Positions 30,880 through 39,875 of a DNA stretch of 64,000 bases are shown here, piece after piece. Position 1 is the first letter of the stretch. Each line of letters begins with the position of its first letter. Location of the stretch: positions 1,860,001 through 1,924,000 of the forward strand of contig NZ_CP058316.1 of NCBI RefSeq assembly GCF_013389665.1, in the 5' to 3' direction. The position numbers and the translations under genes were made by a program. The DNA is from Microbacterium oleivorans (GTDB taxonomy: Bacteria > Actinomycetota > Actinomycetes > Actinomycetales > Microbacteriaceae). The notes beneath the pieces are model-generated. The model did not search any database. It was not told the origin of the DNA and saw only the letters and a list, made by a program, of their open reading frames with translations.

Positions 30880-31544
30880 TGCGCGTCGAGCTGCGCTCTG
30901 TCGCCAAGGGCCGACGGGATCTCGCCCTGCCGCCCACAAGCGTGGCCTATCGCTCCGGACTCGCGACCCTCGCGATCGCCGAGACCGAGCAGCGTCCGAC
31001 GGTGCTGGGCCTCATCGCGAGCGGGCGGATGCGCCCCGACGGCGGGACCGTGACGCTCGACGGCGCGCGCGCCACCCGCAGCCTGCGTCGCCGGATCGCC
31101 CTCATCGACGCACCGGACGTCAGCGATGCGCCGCCGAACATCTCGACCGTCGGCATCGTCGGCGAAGAGCTGATGTTCGCCGGCCGCCCCGCCGACCCGA
31201 TCTCGGCCCGCCGCTGGCTCGACGAGCACGACCTCCGCGCGTACTCGCGCGTGCCGATCGGCGACGTGCCCGCGACCGATCGCATCCGGATGCTGCTCGA
31301 GCTCGCGGTGCTGCGGCCCGGCGTCGACGGTCTCGTCCTCGTCTCCCCCGACAGGCACGGCGGCGACCCCCGTGCCTGGTGGGACCTCGCCCAGGAGTTC
31401 GCCGGGCGCGGCTACGCCGTGCTGGTGATCGCCGGTCAGGCAGCCGCGAACCTCCTCACCGAATCCGCCCCCTCCGCACCGCACCGCCGGCTGCTGCCGA
31501 GCGGCATCCGCCTGCGGGGCGCCCGCCCGAAGGCCGCCCGATGA
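30879..31544 (+). CDS. Degenerate ABC ATPase-like protein
   Basis: A 221-residue protein whose outline follows an ABC transporter ATPase (VELRSVAKGRR at the start; LIASGRMRPDGGTVTLDG after the P-loop position) but whose ATP-binding motifs are gone. The Walker A position reads AIAETEQRPT, the signature LSGGQ is absent (VPATDRIRMLLELAVL) and Walker B reads LVLVSPD. It therefore probably cannot hydrolyse ATP and may act as a structural partner of the membrane protein encoded next, with which it overlaps by four bases. Assignment rests on alignment by eye. Confidence 0.7.
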   Translation: MRVELRSVAKGRRDLALPPTSVAYRSGLATLAIAETEQRPTVLGLIASGRMRPDGGTVTLDGARATRSLRRRIALIDAPDVSDAPPNISTVGIVGEELMFAGRPADPISARRWLDEHDLRAYSRVPIGDVPATDRIRMLLELAVLRPGVDGLVLVSPDRHGGDPRAWWDLAQEFAGRGYAVLVIAGQAAANLLTESAPSAPHRRLLPSGIRLRGARPKAAR

Positions 31545-33484
31545 AGATCCCCGCCCTGATCAGCGCCGAGCTGCGCCGCCTGACCGCCACGCGGATGTCG
31601 GTGGTCGCCCTCATCGCGCTCATGCTCGTCCCCGTGCTCTACGGCGGCCTCTACCTGTGGGCCAACCAGGACCCGTACGGCAAGTTCGCCGACATCCCGG
31701 TGGCCCTCGTCGACCTCGATGAGGGAGCGCCCGCGAGCGACGGCGGCGGCACGGTCGACTACGGCTCGCAGGTGGCCGACCAGCTCGTCGAGGGCGGCGC
31801 GTTCTCGTGGCGTCAGCTGGATGCCGCCGCGGCACAGGAGGCGCTGCGTACCGGGGAGGTCGACTTCTCGGTCACCCTTCCCGCCGACTTCTCCAAGGCG
31901 CTCACCAGCGCGGCGGGCGACACCCCGCATCAGGCGACGCTGGTGCTCGCGACGAACGACGCGAACAACTACCTCGCCTCCTCAATCGGCTCGCAGGCTG
32001 TGGAGCGCATCCGCAACTCGGTGGCCGAGCTCGTCGGCCGGGAGGCCGCGTCGCGACTTCTCACCGGCATCGCAGACATCCGCGTGCAGCTGCAGAACGC
32101 GACCGACGGCGCGAGCCAGCTCGTCGACGGTGCGGGCCAGGCCCTCGACGGCGCGAACGAGCTGGCCGACGGCACCGGCCGGCTCTCGAGCGGCGCGGCG
32201 CAGCTGCGCGACGGCGCCGGCAGTCTCGCCGACGGCGCGTCGCAGCTCGCCGACGGCACGCGGACGCTGGCACAGGGATCGTCCGACCTCGCCGCGGGGG
32301 CGGCGCAGGTCTCCGACGGCACCGCCGAGATCGCCGGATACGCCGATCGCGCGCGCAGCGCCGTCGACGAGGCCGCCGGTCGACTGCCCCAGGTGCGTTC
32401 GGACATCGCCGCCCTGCTCGCCGACCGCGGACTCGACCAGACGCAGATCGACGAGGTGCTCGCGCGCCTCGATCCGATCGGCGAGCGCCTGCAGTCGGGC
32501 GCGACGCGCGTCGACGACGCCGTGGGGCAGATCGATCGCCTCGCCGCGGGCGCGGCACAGGTCAGCTCGGGTGCCGCGCAGCTCGCCACGGGCGCGGCGC
32601 AGGCGGCCGACGGTGCGGCATCCGTGTCAGCGGGTGCGGGGCAGCTCGCCGCGGCGACCGGTGAGGCCGCCGACGGTGCCGCGCAACTCGACGACGGCGC
32701 CCGTCAGCTCGTCTCGGGTCTCGGGACGCTCGACAGCGGGCTCGTGACGCTGCGGGACGGGCTCAGTTCGGGCGTCGCGCAGCTGCCCGACTCGACGCCC
32801 GACCTGCGCGACCAGCAGGCGCAGACGATCGCCGACCCGGTGTCGGTCGACTCGGGCAATCTGGCGAAGGCCGGAGACTACGGGGCCGGGCTGGCTCCCT
32901 TCTTCGCGGCGCTCGCGGGGTGGATCGGCATCTACGCGCTGTTCCTCATCGTCAAGCCGATCTCGCGACGCGCGATCACGGCGTTGCGTTCGCCCGTCCG
33001 GGTGACCCTCGCCGGCTGGCTGACCCCGGCCATGCTCGGCAGCGTCGGCATGGTGGTCCTGTTCGGCGTCCTCTCCCTCGCGCTCGGGTTCGACTTCTCG
33101 AGCCCCGTCGGCACGCTCGGGATGCTGCTCACCGCATCGTTCACCTACGCCGCGATCATCCTCGCGCTCAACGTGTGGCTGGGATCGGTCGGTCAGTTCG
33201 TCGGCCTCGTGCTGATGGTGCTGCAGCTCGTGACGGCGGGTGGCACGTTCCCCTGGCAGACGCTGCCGGCACCGCTCGCGGCCCTCCATCACGTGCTGCC
33301 GATGGGCTACGTCGTCGACGGCATGCGCCAATGGATGTACGGCGGCGACCTCAGCCGGGTCAGCCTCGACCTCGCGGTGCTGTTCACCTGGATGGCCGGG
33401 GCGCTCGTCCTCGCCGCGATCGGCGTGGCCCGCATGACCCACCGGCGCACCCTCCGCGACCTGCAGCCGAGCCTCATCGGCTAG
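31541..33484 (+). CDS. YhgE/Pip-family membrane protein
   Basis: A 647-residue ABC-2-like membrane protein of the YhgE/Pip group. One helix near the N-terminus (about 20-38) precedes a long extracytoplasmic part (about 40-445) with many repeats of the form ADGAxxLxDG (for example around residues 195-270 and 325-400), probably a helical stalk. Five to six helices occupy the C-terminal 200 residues. ATG overlaps the upstream stop (ATGA). Family members are linked to phage infection (Pip) and type VII-like export; export role here is uncertain. Confidence 0.85.
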   Translation: MKIPALISAELRRLTATRMSVVALIALMLVPVLYGGLYLWANQDPYGKFADIPVALVDLDEGAPASDGGGTVDYGSQVADQLVEGGAFSWRQLDAAAAQEALRTGEVDFSVTLPADFSKALTSAAGDTPHQATLVLATNDANNYLASSIGSQAVERIRNSVAELVGREAASRLLTGIADIRVQLQNATDGASQLVDGAGQALDGANELADGTGRLSSGAAQLRDGAGSLADGASQLADGTRTLAQGSSDLAAGAAQVSDGTAEIAGYADRARSAVDEAAGRLPQVRSDIAALLADRGLDQTQIDEVLARLDPIGERLQSGATRVDDAVGQIDRLAAGAAQVSSGAAQLATGAAQAADGAASVSAGAGQLAAATGEAADGAAQLDDGARQLVSGLGTLDSGLVTLRDGLSSGVAQLPDSTPDLRDQQAQTIADPVSVDSGNLAKAGDYGAGLAPFFAALAGWIGIYALFLIVKPISRRAITALRSPVRVTLAGWLTPAMLGSVGMVVLFGVLSLALGFDFSSPVGTLGMLLTASFTYAAIILALNVWLGSVGQFVGLVLMVLQLVTAGGTFPWQTLPAPLAALHHVLPMGYVVDGMRQWMYGGDLSRVSLDLAVLFTWMAGALVLAAIGVARMTHRRTLRDLQPSLIG

Positions 33485-33538
33485 CCCGCGGGGTCGAGGT
33501 TGAGGTTATCCTCGGTTGACGTTTCGAACGAGGATCCC

Positions 33539-34555
33539 ATGCGACCCAGTCTCCGGATGCCGCCCGCCGCGGCCGCGCTTCTCGCGATGGCCGTCGCCCT
33601 GGGGGCGGTCGTGTCGGTGACCGGCAGCGCTCACGCGGCCGAACCGCGACGCGAGGAGGCATCCGTGTCCGCTCCGACGCCGGGCCCGAACCCGCTCGCC
33701 CGCGGCGCCGCCCTGCCGACGTACTCGGCAGCGGCCGTCGCAGCGGCGGACGCCCGCGCGAAGGGCCGCACCGCGGTCGCCGACGCCTTCGACGTCATCG
33801 CACGCACGCCCACCGCCACCTGGCTCGGCGAGTGGTACAGCGATGGCGAGCTGGTCCGCGTGCTCAAGGCCGAGACCGCCGCCGCGAAGAAGCAGAAGAA
33901 GGTCGCGACCTTCGTCATGTACGCCATCCCCGCGCGCGACTGCGCGGCCCACTCGCAGGGCGGCCTCACCCCCACGCGGTACCGCGCGTGGACGAAGCTC
34001 ATCGCCGACACCCTGCGCGGCACCGGCTCTGCCGTGATCGTCGAACCCGACGCGCTCGCGATGCTGGGCGACTGCACCGGACAGGGTCCGCGCACGACCC
34101 TCATCCGGGATGCCGTGTCGGCGCTGACCGCAGCGGGGGTCGCCGCGTACATCGACGCCGGCAATGCGAACTGGGTGCCGCCCGAGACGATGGCCCAGCG
34201 CCTGCGCGACGCCGGTGTGCTCAACGGCCGCGGATTCGCCACGAACGTCTCCAACTTCTCGCGCACCGCGACGGAGCAGCAGTACGCGGAGCGGCTGCGC
34301 GCCCTGCTCGGCGGCTCGCCCCGCTACGTCATCGACACCTCGCGCAACGGGCGCGGGTGGCAGGGCGGCTGGTGCAACCCCTCCGGCGTCGGCCTCGGAA
34401 CCGCGCCCCGGGCGGGAGCCTCGGGCTCGGCGCTCGACGCGCTGCTGTGGATCAAGCGACCCGGAGAGAGCGACGGCCTGTGCAACGGCGGGCCGGCCGC
34501 GGGCAGCTGGTACGAGAAGGCCGCGCTCGAGCTCGTGCGCAACCGCGCGCGCTGA
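33539..34555 (+). CDS. Secreted GH6 endoglucanase/cellobiohydrolase
   Basis: A 338-residue exported glycoside hydrolase family 6 enzyme cleaving beta-1,4-glucan with inversion. The signal peptide spans about 1-33 (ends SAHA). The catalytic region has Asp134 in AIPARDCAAHSQGG, the EPD motif (Asp171) in VIVEPDALAML, YIDAGNANWV, and the C-terminal CNPSG and KRPGESDG stretches that line the active site. Cys135/Cys178 probably form the family disulfide. There is no cellulose-binding module. GAGGA ribosome-binding site before the ATG at 33539. Stands alone; converges with the phosphatase gene. Confidence 0.93.
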   Translation: MRPSLRMPPAAAALLAMAVALGAVVSVTGSAHAAEPRREEASVSAPTPGPNPLARGAALPTYSAAAVAAADARAKGRTAVADAFDVIARTPTATWLGEWYSDGELVRVLKAETAAAKKQKKVATFVMYAIPARDCAAHSQGGLTPTRYRAWTKLIADTLRGTGSAVIVEPDALAMLGDCTGQGPRTTLIRDAVSALTAAGVAAYIDAGNANWVPPETMAQRLRDAGVLNGRGFATNVSNFSRTATEQQYAERLRALLGGSPRYVIDTSRNGRGWQGGWCNPSGVGLGTAPRAGASGSALDALLWIKRPGESDGLCNGGPAAGSWYEKAALELVRNRAR

Positions 34556-34570
34556 GCGAGGGCCGGCGTC

Positions 34571-35869
34571 TCAGGCCTCTCCCCAGGTCATGGCGATGAC
34601 GGTGACGTCGTCCTCCTGCTCGGCCCGGGTGGCGCGCGCGACGAGTTCGTCCACGATCGTCTGGATGTCGTCGCGACCCTCGATGAACTCGCGATAGAGG
34701 TCGATCGAGTCGAGCGAGCCGCCGAAGAGGTCGAGCACGCCGTCGCTGACGCTGATGACGCTGTCGCCGGGCTGGAGCGCGACCTCGGAGCTGGTCCAAT
34801 TGCTCCCCACCCCGATCGGGAGGTGACCCGACCGGAGGAAGACGGTCGTACCGTCCGCGCTGCGGACGACCGTGAGCCCGTGGCCGGCATCGACCCACCG
34901 CAGCGTGCCGTCGAGGCTGATGCGGGCGTGGAAGCAGGTGGTGAACTGTGCTCCGATCGCGGCGGTGGGACCGGTGTCGAGGCCCACGGCCGCGCGGCGC
35001 ACAGCGGTGGCGGGGTCGGGCTCGTCGACGCTGCTGCGGATGACGGTGCGGACCGCCGCGGCGATCATCCCGGGCCCGACGCCCTTGCCCATGACGTCGC
35101 CGAGGGTGAAGGCCGTGCCGCCGTCCAGAGTCGCGTACCAGTCGTAGAAGTCTCCGCCCACCGTGCGGGCGGGCACGCACGCACCGGCCACACGGAATCG
35201 ACTCGGCAGCGACGAGCCGTCCACGGGCTGAAGCGAGCGCTGCACGACGGCCGCCTGCGACACCTCGGCCTCGGCCAGGCGCCGGTGCCACTGCGACATC
35301 GTCAGCTTCTGCAGCGAACGCCGCGAGAGCTCGTTCACGACCGCACCCGCCGCCGCGTAGACCAGCACGGCGATGACCAGCCGTACCGTCTCGCTCACCG
35401 TGATGCCATGCCCGGGCGCGAGCACCATCGGCAGCAGAAGCGTCGCGCAGGTGCCGGCGAGCGGCACCAGGATGCGCCACCGCCCCGGACCGGCGGCGAT
35501 CCAGATGACGGGCAGCACGATGATCGCGAGGAACACCGATTGCGAGTCACCCGTGCCGAAGCGCAGGAGTCCGACCGCGATGAAGTCGCCGATCGGGATG
35601 ACGATCTCGGCACGTCGGAGAGCAGGCGACCGGACCATGAGGCCGGCCACCAGCAGCAGCGCGAGCGCGAGCGCCGCGCCCTGCCACATCCGGGACGCGT
35701 CGGTCACGCTCAGCCACGGCGTCGCGGCACTCGCGATGGCGGCGCCCACGACGAAGGCCGTGATGATCGACTGCCGCGCGAAGGGCTCCCACGATCTGCG
35801 TGCCGGCGCCAGGATCACCGGGGCGGTGTCGAGAACCGCGGCCCGGGTGTCAGGAGGGGCGGATGTCAT
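34571..35869 (-). CDS. Membrane-bound PP2C (SpoIIE/RsbU-type) phosphatase
   Basis: A 432-residue protein with six hydrophobic segments in residues 30-185 and a C-terminal SpoIIE-type PP2C phosphatase domain (about 215-432). Metal-binding motifs are intact: GGDFYDW, GDVMGKGVG, SVSDGVLDLFGG and EDDVTVIAM. Such enzymes dephosphorylate anti-anti-sigma factors in partner-switching pathways. No anti-sigma or STAS gene is adjacent, so the target is unknown. The ATG at 35869 is followed by a Pro/Ala-rich cytoplasmic leader. Confidence 0.9.
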   Translation of the reverse strand: MTSAPPDTRAAVLDTAPVILAPARRSWEPFARQSIITAFVVGAAIASAATPWLSVTDASRMWQGAALALALLLVAGLMVRSPALRRAEIVIPIGDFIAVGLLRFGTGDSQSVFLAIIVLPVIWIAAGPGRWRILVPLAGTCATLLLPMVLAPGHGITVSETVRLVIAVLVYAAAGAVVNELSRRSLQKLTMSQWHRRLAEAEVSQAAVVQRSLQPVDGSSLPSRFRVAGACVPARTVGGDFYDWYATLDGGTAFTLGDVMGKGVGPGMIAAAVRTVIRSSVDEPDPATAVRRAAVGLDTGPTAAIGAQFTTCFHARISLDGTLRWVDAGHGLTVVRSADGTTVFLRSGHLPIGVGSNWTSSEVALQPGDSVISVSDGVLDLFGGSLDSIDLYREFIEGRDDIQTIVDELVARATRAEQEDDVTVIAMTWGEA

Positions 35870-35927
35870 ACGTCCAGTCAATCGGACGATCGGCGGCACC
35901 GGGGCGTAGCGGCGCGAAACGGCCCAA

Positions 35928-35945
35928 TTAGCACAGCCGTGCTAA
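35928..35945 (+). promoter_or_regulatory. Inverted repeat TTAGCAC-4-GTGCTAA, likely TetR operator
   Basis: Perfect seven-base arms around four bases, overlapping a possible -10 (TAACAT) for the membrane protein/TetR pair that begins at 35980. Its 4-base spacer matches the layout of the TetR operator at 30216. Confidence 0.7.
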
Positions 35946-35979
35946 CATCGCCGCATCCACACCAGGGAGGGGATTCGTC

Positions 35980-36522
35980 ATGATCTTGGCTGCGATCATC
36001 GCGTGCGAGGTGGGGTTCTGGGCCGCGATCGTGGGCGGCCTCGTCACCCGCTACGTCTTCGGCCGCCCCCGACTGGGCGCGATGCTGCTCCTCGCAGCGC
36101 CGCTGATCGACCTCGTGCTCCTCGTCCTCGTCGCGGTGGACATGCTCCGCGGCGGCACCGCCTCGTGGCACCACGGTCTCGCCGCGCTCTACATCGGGGT
36201 CTCGGTCGCCTACGGACACCGCATGATCGCCTGGGCGGACGCGAAGTTCGCGACCCGCTTCCGCGGGGCCGCGCCACGGCCGCGACGGTACGGAGCCGCG
36301 TACGCCGTCGCCTGCTGGAAGGACGTGCCGCGAACGGTGCTGGCGGCCTCGATCGCCGCAGCCGTCCTCGGCGGGCTCATCCTGTTCGTCGGCGATGCCG
36401 ACCGCACGTCCGAGCTGGTCGGATTCCTCCCCATCCTCGGGGTCATCGTGGGTATCGACCTGCTCTGGGCGATCAGCTACTCGGTGTGGCCCAAGCGCCC
36501 GCCCGTCGCTGCGGCAGGATGA
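35980..36522 (+). CDS. Membrane protein co-transcribed with TetR
   Basis: A 180-residue protein with four or five hydrophobic segments: roughly 4-24, 29-49, 55-75, 108-132 and 140-162. No known domain recognised. GGGAGGGG ribosome-binding site precedes the ATG. The TetR gene starts four bases after its stop. The arrangement resembles small membrane proteins controlled by their own TetR partner, sometimes involved in drug or lipid response; that is only a suggestion from layout. Confidence 0.8.
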   Translation: MILAAIIACEVGFWAAIVGGLVTRYVFGRPRLGAMLLLAAPLIDLVLLVLVAVDMLRGGTASWHHGLAALYIGVSVAYGHRMIAWADAKFATRFRGAAPRPRRYGAAYAVACWKDVPRTVLAASIAAAVLGGLILFVGDADRTSELVGFLPILGVIVGIDLLWAISYSVWPKRPPVAAAG

Positions 36523-36526
36523 GCTC

Positions 36527-37111
36527 ATGCCGCGCCTCATCGACCACGACGACCGCAACGACGAGATCGCGGCAGCAGCCTTCCGGGTTCTCGCGCGCGA
36601 TGGCCTGGCCGCGCTGTCGGTGCGGAGGGTGGCCGACGAGGCGGGCATCGCGACGGCTTCCCTGCGTCGCGCCTTCGCCACGCAGGACGCCCTGCGCCGC
36701 TTCTGCTTCGCGCGCCTGCAAACGGCCGTCGCCGCGCGCATCCGTGCCGTGACAGGCGAGGGCCGGGAGCGTGCGATGCAGTGGATGCGCGAACTCCTGC
36801 CCCTCGACGCGACGCGTCGCACAGAACTCACCGTGCAGCTTCAGCTGAGCCGACTCGCGCTCACCGACTCGGGCCTCTCCGAGAGCGCACGAGAGCTGCA
36901 CGAGGGCGTTCGGAGAGTGTGCGCCGCCGTGCTCGACGGGCTGTCGGAAGCGCGTGTGCTCGCGGACGGGCTCGACCTGCCTCTCGAGACCGTCCGCCTG
37001 CACGCCCTCCTCGACGGACTGGCCCTCCACCTGCTGTGGACTCCGTCGGACGACCCCGCCCGCGACGCCGACCGCGTGCTCGCCCGTCACCTCGACACCC
37101 TGGCGAGGTAG
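36527..37111 (+). CDS. TetR-family regulator
   Basis: A 194-residue TetR regulator with a helix-turn-helix at about residues 8-55 (AAAAFRVLARDGLAALSVRRV then AGIATASLRRAFATQDALRRF) and a helical ligand domain. The ATG lies four bases after the membrane protein stop, with GGATGAG serving as ribosome-binding site. It probably represses its own operon through the inverted repeat at 35928. The frame extends well upstream but without similarity. Confidence 0.88.
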   Translation: MPRLIDHDDRNDEIAAAAFRVLARDGLAALSVRRVADEAGIATASLRRAFATQDALRRFCFARLQTAVAARIRAVTGEGRERAMQWMRELLPLDATRRTELTVQLQLSRLALTDSGLSESARELHEGVRRVCAAVLDGLSEARVLADGLDLPLETVRLHALLDGLALHLLWTPSDDPARDADRVLARHLDTLAR

Positions 37112-37130
37112 CCCGAGCGTCGTGCGTGGG

Positions 37131-37481
37131 TCAGTCGCGGGTGTCGCTGGGCGCGGGGGCGTCGGCGAACTCGTCGACGAAGAGCGAGTCGCGGTCGAGG
37201 GTCTTGTTGCGGTACGCCTGCCGCGCGACCATGTGCGCCGACAGCGGAGCGGTGGCGAGCTGGACGAGTGCGACCGGAACGAGGAAGGCCACGACCTCCC
37301 ACGACTGCGAAGCGACGCCGATGGCGATGCAGATGACGATGAACCCGAGCACCTGGGGCTTGGTCGCGGCATGCAGCCGGGTGGGGACGTCGCGGAAGCG
37401 CAGCAGGCCGACGGCGGCCGTCAAACACAGCAGCGCGCCGATGAGCACGAGCACGAGGGCGATGACGTCGGTGATGATCAT
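37131..37481 (-). CDS. mnhG: Mrp Na+/H+ antiporter subunit G
   Basis: A 116-residue MnhG/MrpG subunit with three membrane helices and the family segment GLLRFRDVPTRLHAATKPQVLG. Starts at ATG 37481, overlapping the mnhF stop by four bases. Last gene of the six-gene antiporter operon, which pumps Na+ (or K+) out in exchange for protons and is important for alkaline and salt tolerance. A short charged C-terminal tail follows the third helix. Confidence 0.95.
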   Translation of the reverse strand: MIITDVIALVLVLIGALLCLTAAVGLLRFRDVPTRLHAATKPQVLGFIVICIAIGVASQSWEVVAFLVPVALVQLATAPLSAHMVARQAYRNKTLDRDSLFVDEFADAPAPSDTRD

Positions 37482-37747
37482 CGGTCGACGTTGTCCTTCC
37501 GTGCGACGAACCGGGCAATCGAGATCGAACCGAACACCCCGACCGCGGCGACGATCAGCAGCACCGGAAGGGTGCGCGTGTGGTGGTTGACGGCCATCTC
37601 GGCTCCGAGGGCGCAGATCACCAGGGTGAGCAGGACGTCGGAGGCGACGGCGCGGTCGAGGATCGACGGCCCCGTGATGATCCGCCACAGGGTCAACAAC
37701 GCGGAGACGGCGAAGACCACCGAGATGACGACGATGAGCCAGGTCAC
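37478..37747 (-). CDS. mnhF: Mrp Na+/H+ antiporter subunit F
   Basis: An 89-residue MnhF/MrpF subunit with three membrane helices and the family region GPSILDRAVASDVLL. Overlaps mnhE and mnhG by four bases on each side, so its synthesis is coupled to both. Confidence 0.95.
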   Translation of the reverse strand: MTWLIVVISVVFAVSALLTLWRIITGPSILDRAVASDVLLTLVICALGAEMAVNHHTRTLPVLLIVAAVGVFGSISIARFVARKDNVDR

Positions 37748-38310
37748 GAGCGCTCCCTCCGCAGATCCGACAGCTGGTGCGCCTGCGCCTTCGATCCGAC
37801 GGCACGGACGATGCGTTCCTCCCAGTGCTGGATCGCCCGCCGCTGACGATCGAGCTGCTCCTGGTTGCGCACACCGATCGCGTGGACGTACAGGATGCGT
37901 CGATCACGGTCGATGTCGATGATGAGCGACCCGGGGATGAGGGATGCCGTCACCGCGACGTGCGTCATGATGAGGTCGTCGTCGGTGCGCAGCGGCACGG
38001 CGATGATCGCCGTGCCCGGCTGACGCCGCGGATCGATGACCTGCCATGCGACCAGCAGCGAGCCCTTGACGAGCGACAGCAGGAACTCGAGGAAGAACAC
38101 CACGCCCCACCACAGGTTCACCCGACCCGAGAGCTCGACCGGCGGCAGCCGGAAGATGCGGGTCACGAACAGCGCGACGATGACCCCGGTCAGCGCGGCG
38201 AGCACCGTGAACTGGCCCCACAGCAGCATCCACAGCGCCACGAGCCAGACGAAGAAGGGCAGCTGACGCCAGAGCGCTGTGGCGGCGTTGCGCTTGGCCT
38301 CGCCCATCAT
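37744..38310 (-). CDS. mnhE: Mrp Na+/H+ antiporter subunit E
   Basis: A 188-residue MnhE/MrpE subunit. Two or three helices lie in the first 90 residues, followed by a cytoplasmic part with the family segment THVAVTASLIPGSLIIDIDRDRRILYVHAIG. The first of two adjacent ATG codons (38310) overlaps the mnhD stop (ATGA). Needed for full activity or assembly of the complex in studied species. Confidence 0.94.
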   Translation of the reverse strand: MMGEAKRNAATALWRQLPFFVWLVALWMLLWGQFTVLAALTGVIVALFVTRIFRLPPVELSGRVNLWWGVVFFLEFLLSLVKGSLLVAWQVIDPRRQPGTAIIAVPLRTDDDLIMTHVAVTASLIPGSLIIDIDRDRRILYVHAIGVRNQEQLDRQRRAIQHWEERIVRAVGSKAQAHQLSDLRRERS

Positions 38311-39875
38311 CCCTGCACCTCCTGCTCGAGCTGGGTGATCGTCACCGGCTGCAGCAGCGACTCGCCGATGTCGGCGCAGAGCTCGTACAGCGGGCCCGCG
38401 AAGATCGTCAGGGCCACCGTGACGGCGACCATCCCGGCCGTCGCGGTCGTCATGATGCGGGGGATGACGCGCTTCTCGGTCTGCACGTCGGCGCCCTCGG
38501 CGTCGCCGAGGTAGGCGATGCGGGCGTCGGTCTCGCTCTCGCCCTCGCCGATCTCCTCCTTCTCGCGCCAGAACGACAGGTTCCACGCGCGCATGAGGGC
38601 GTAGAGCGTGAGGAGCGAGGTGACGATGCCGGCCACGATGAGCACGTACATCAGCGGGGTGCCCTCGTCGGCTGCTGCGTCGAAGAGGGCGTACTTGCCG
38701 ATGAAGCCCGAGAACGGGGGCAGTCCGCCGAGGTTGATGGCGGGGATGAAGTAGAGCACGGCCAGCAGCGGGGCGGCACGCATGAGACCGCGCACCTTGA
38801 GGATCGAGGTCGACCCCGCCCGACGCTCGACGAGCCCGACCGCGAGGAACAGGGTCGTCTGCACGACGATGTGGTGGACGATGTAGTAGATCGTGGCGCC
38901 CACCGCGGCCGGCGTCGCTATCGCGAGCCCGAAGATCATGTAACCGATGTGGCTGACGAGCGTGAACGACAGGATGCGTTTGAGCTCGGCCTGTGCGACG
39001 GCGCCGAGCACGCCGACGATCATCGTCGCCAGGGCGACGATGATCAGCAGCGTGTTGACGTCGTTGTCCTGGAAGATGTCGGTCTCGGTGCGGATGATCG
39101 CATACACGCCCACCTTGGTGAGCAGGCCCGCGAACACGGCCGTGACCGGTGCGGGCGCGGTCGGGTACGAGTCGGGCAGCCAGAACGACAGCGGGAAGAC
39201 CGCGGCCTTGATGCTGAATGCGAGCAGGAGCATGAGGTGCAGCACGAGCTGCGTCTCCTGCGGGAGCTCGGTCATGCGCTCCGACAGCTGGATGATGTTG
39301 ACCGTGCCCAGCGCGCCGTAGATGGCGGCGATGGCCGAGAGGAAGAGGATCGACGAGACCAGCGAGACGACGATGTAGACCACGCCGGTGCGTATGCGCG
39401 ACTCGGTCGATCCGAGCGTGATGAGCACGTACGACGCCACGAGGAGGATCTCGAAGCCGACGTAGAGGTTGAACAGGTCGCCCGCGATGAAGGCGTTGAA
39501 GATGCCGGCCGCCAGGATCAGGTACGACGGGTGGAAGATCGACACCGGCGTCTCGTCGTCGCCGTCGGCGGCGCCCTGCCCGACCGAGAACAGCAGCACC
39601 GCGAGGAGCACGATGCTCGAGACCACCACGAGCAGCGCCGCCAGCCGGTCGACGTAGAGGACGATGCCGAACGGGATCGGCCAACCGCCGACCGAGACGG
39701 CGATCGGGATCCCCGTCGCGTTGATGGCGTTGAGCAGCACGGCCGCGATCACCAGGGTCGCGGTGAGCGTGACGATCGAGACGCCGACCTGGATGCGGCG
39801 ACGACGGCCGAAGATCAGGGCGACGGCCGCGCCGAGAAGCGGCAAAGTGACGAGGAGGGGTACCAGGGCGCTCAT
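38307..39875 (-). CDS. mnhD: Mrp Na+/H+ antiporter subunit D
   Basis: A 522-residue MnhD/MrpD subunit homologous to the proton-pumping NuoM/N subunits of complex I, with about fourteen helices. The conserved transmembrane glutamate/lysine positions lie in FEILLVASYVLITLG and AFSIKAAVFPLSFWLP. A cytoplasmic acidic insert (EKEEIGEGESETD) precedes the last helix. Overlaps mnhC and mnhE by four bases. Confidence 0.96.
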   Translation of the reverse strand: MSALVPLLVTLPLLGAAVALIFGRRRRIQVGVSIVTLTATLVIAAVLLNAINATGIPIAVSVGGWPIPFGIVLYVDRLAALLVVVSSIVLLAVLLFSVGQGAADGDDETPVSIFHPSYLILAAGIFNAFIAGDLFNLYVGFEILLVASYVLITLGSTESRIRTGVVYIVVSLVSSILFLSAIAAIYGALGTVNIIQLSERMTELPQETQLVLHLMLLLAFSIKAAVFPLSFWLPDSYPTAPAPVTAVFAGLLTKVGVYAIIRTETDIFQDNDVNTLLIIVALATMIVGVLGAVAQAELKRILSFTLVSHIGYMIFGLAIATPAAVGATIYYIVHHIVVQTTLFLAVGLVERRAGSTSILKVRGLMRAAPLLAVLYFIPAINLGGLPPFSGFIGKYALFDAAADEGTPLMYVLIVAGIVTSLLTLYALMRAWNLSFWREKEEIGEGESETDARIAYLGDAEGADVQTEKRVIPRIMTTATAGMVAVTVALTIFAGPLYELCADIGESLLQPVTITQLEQEVQG

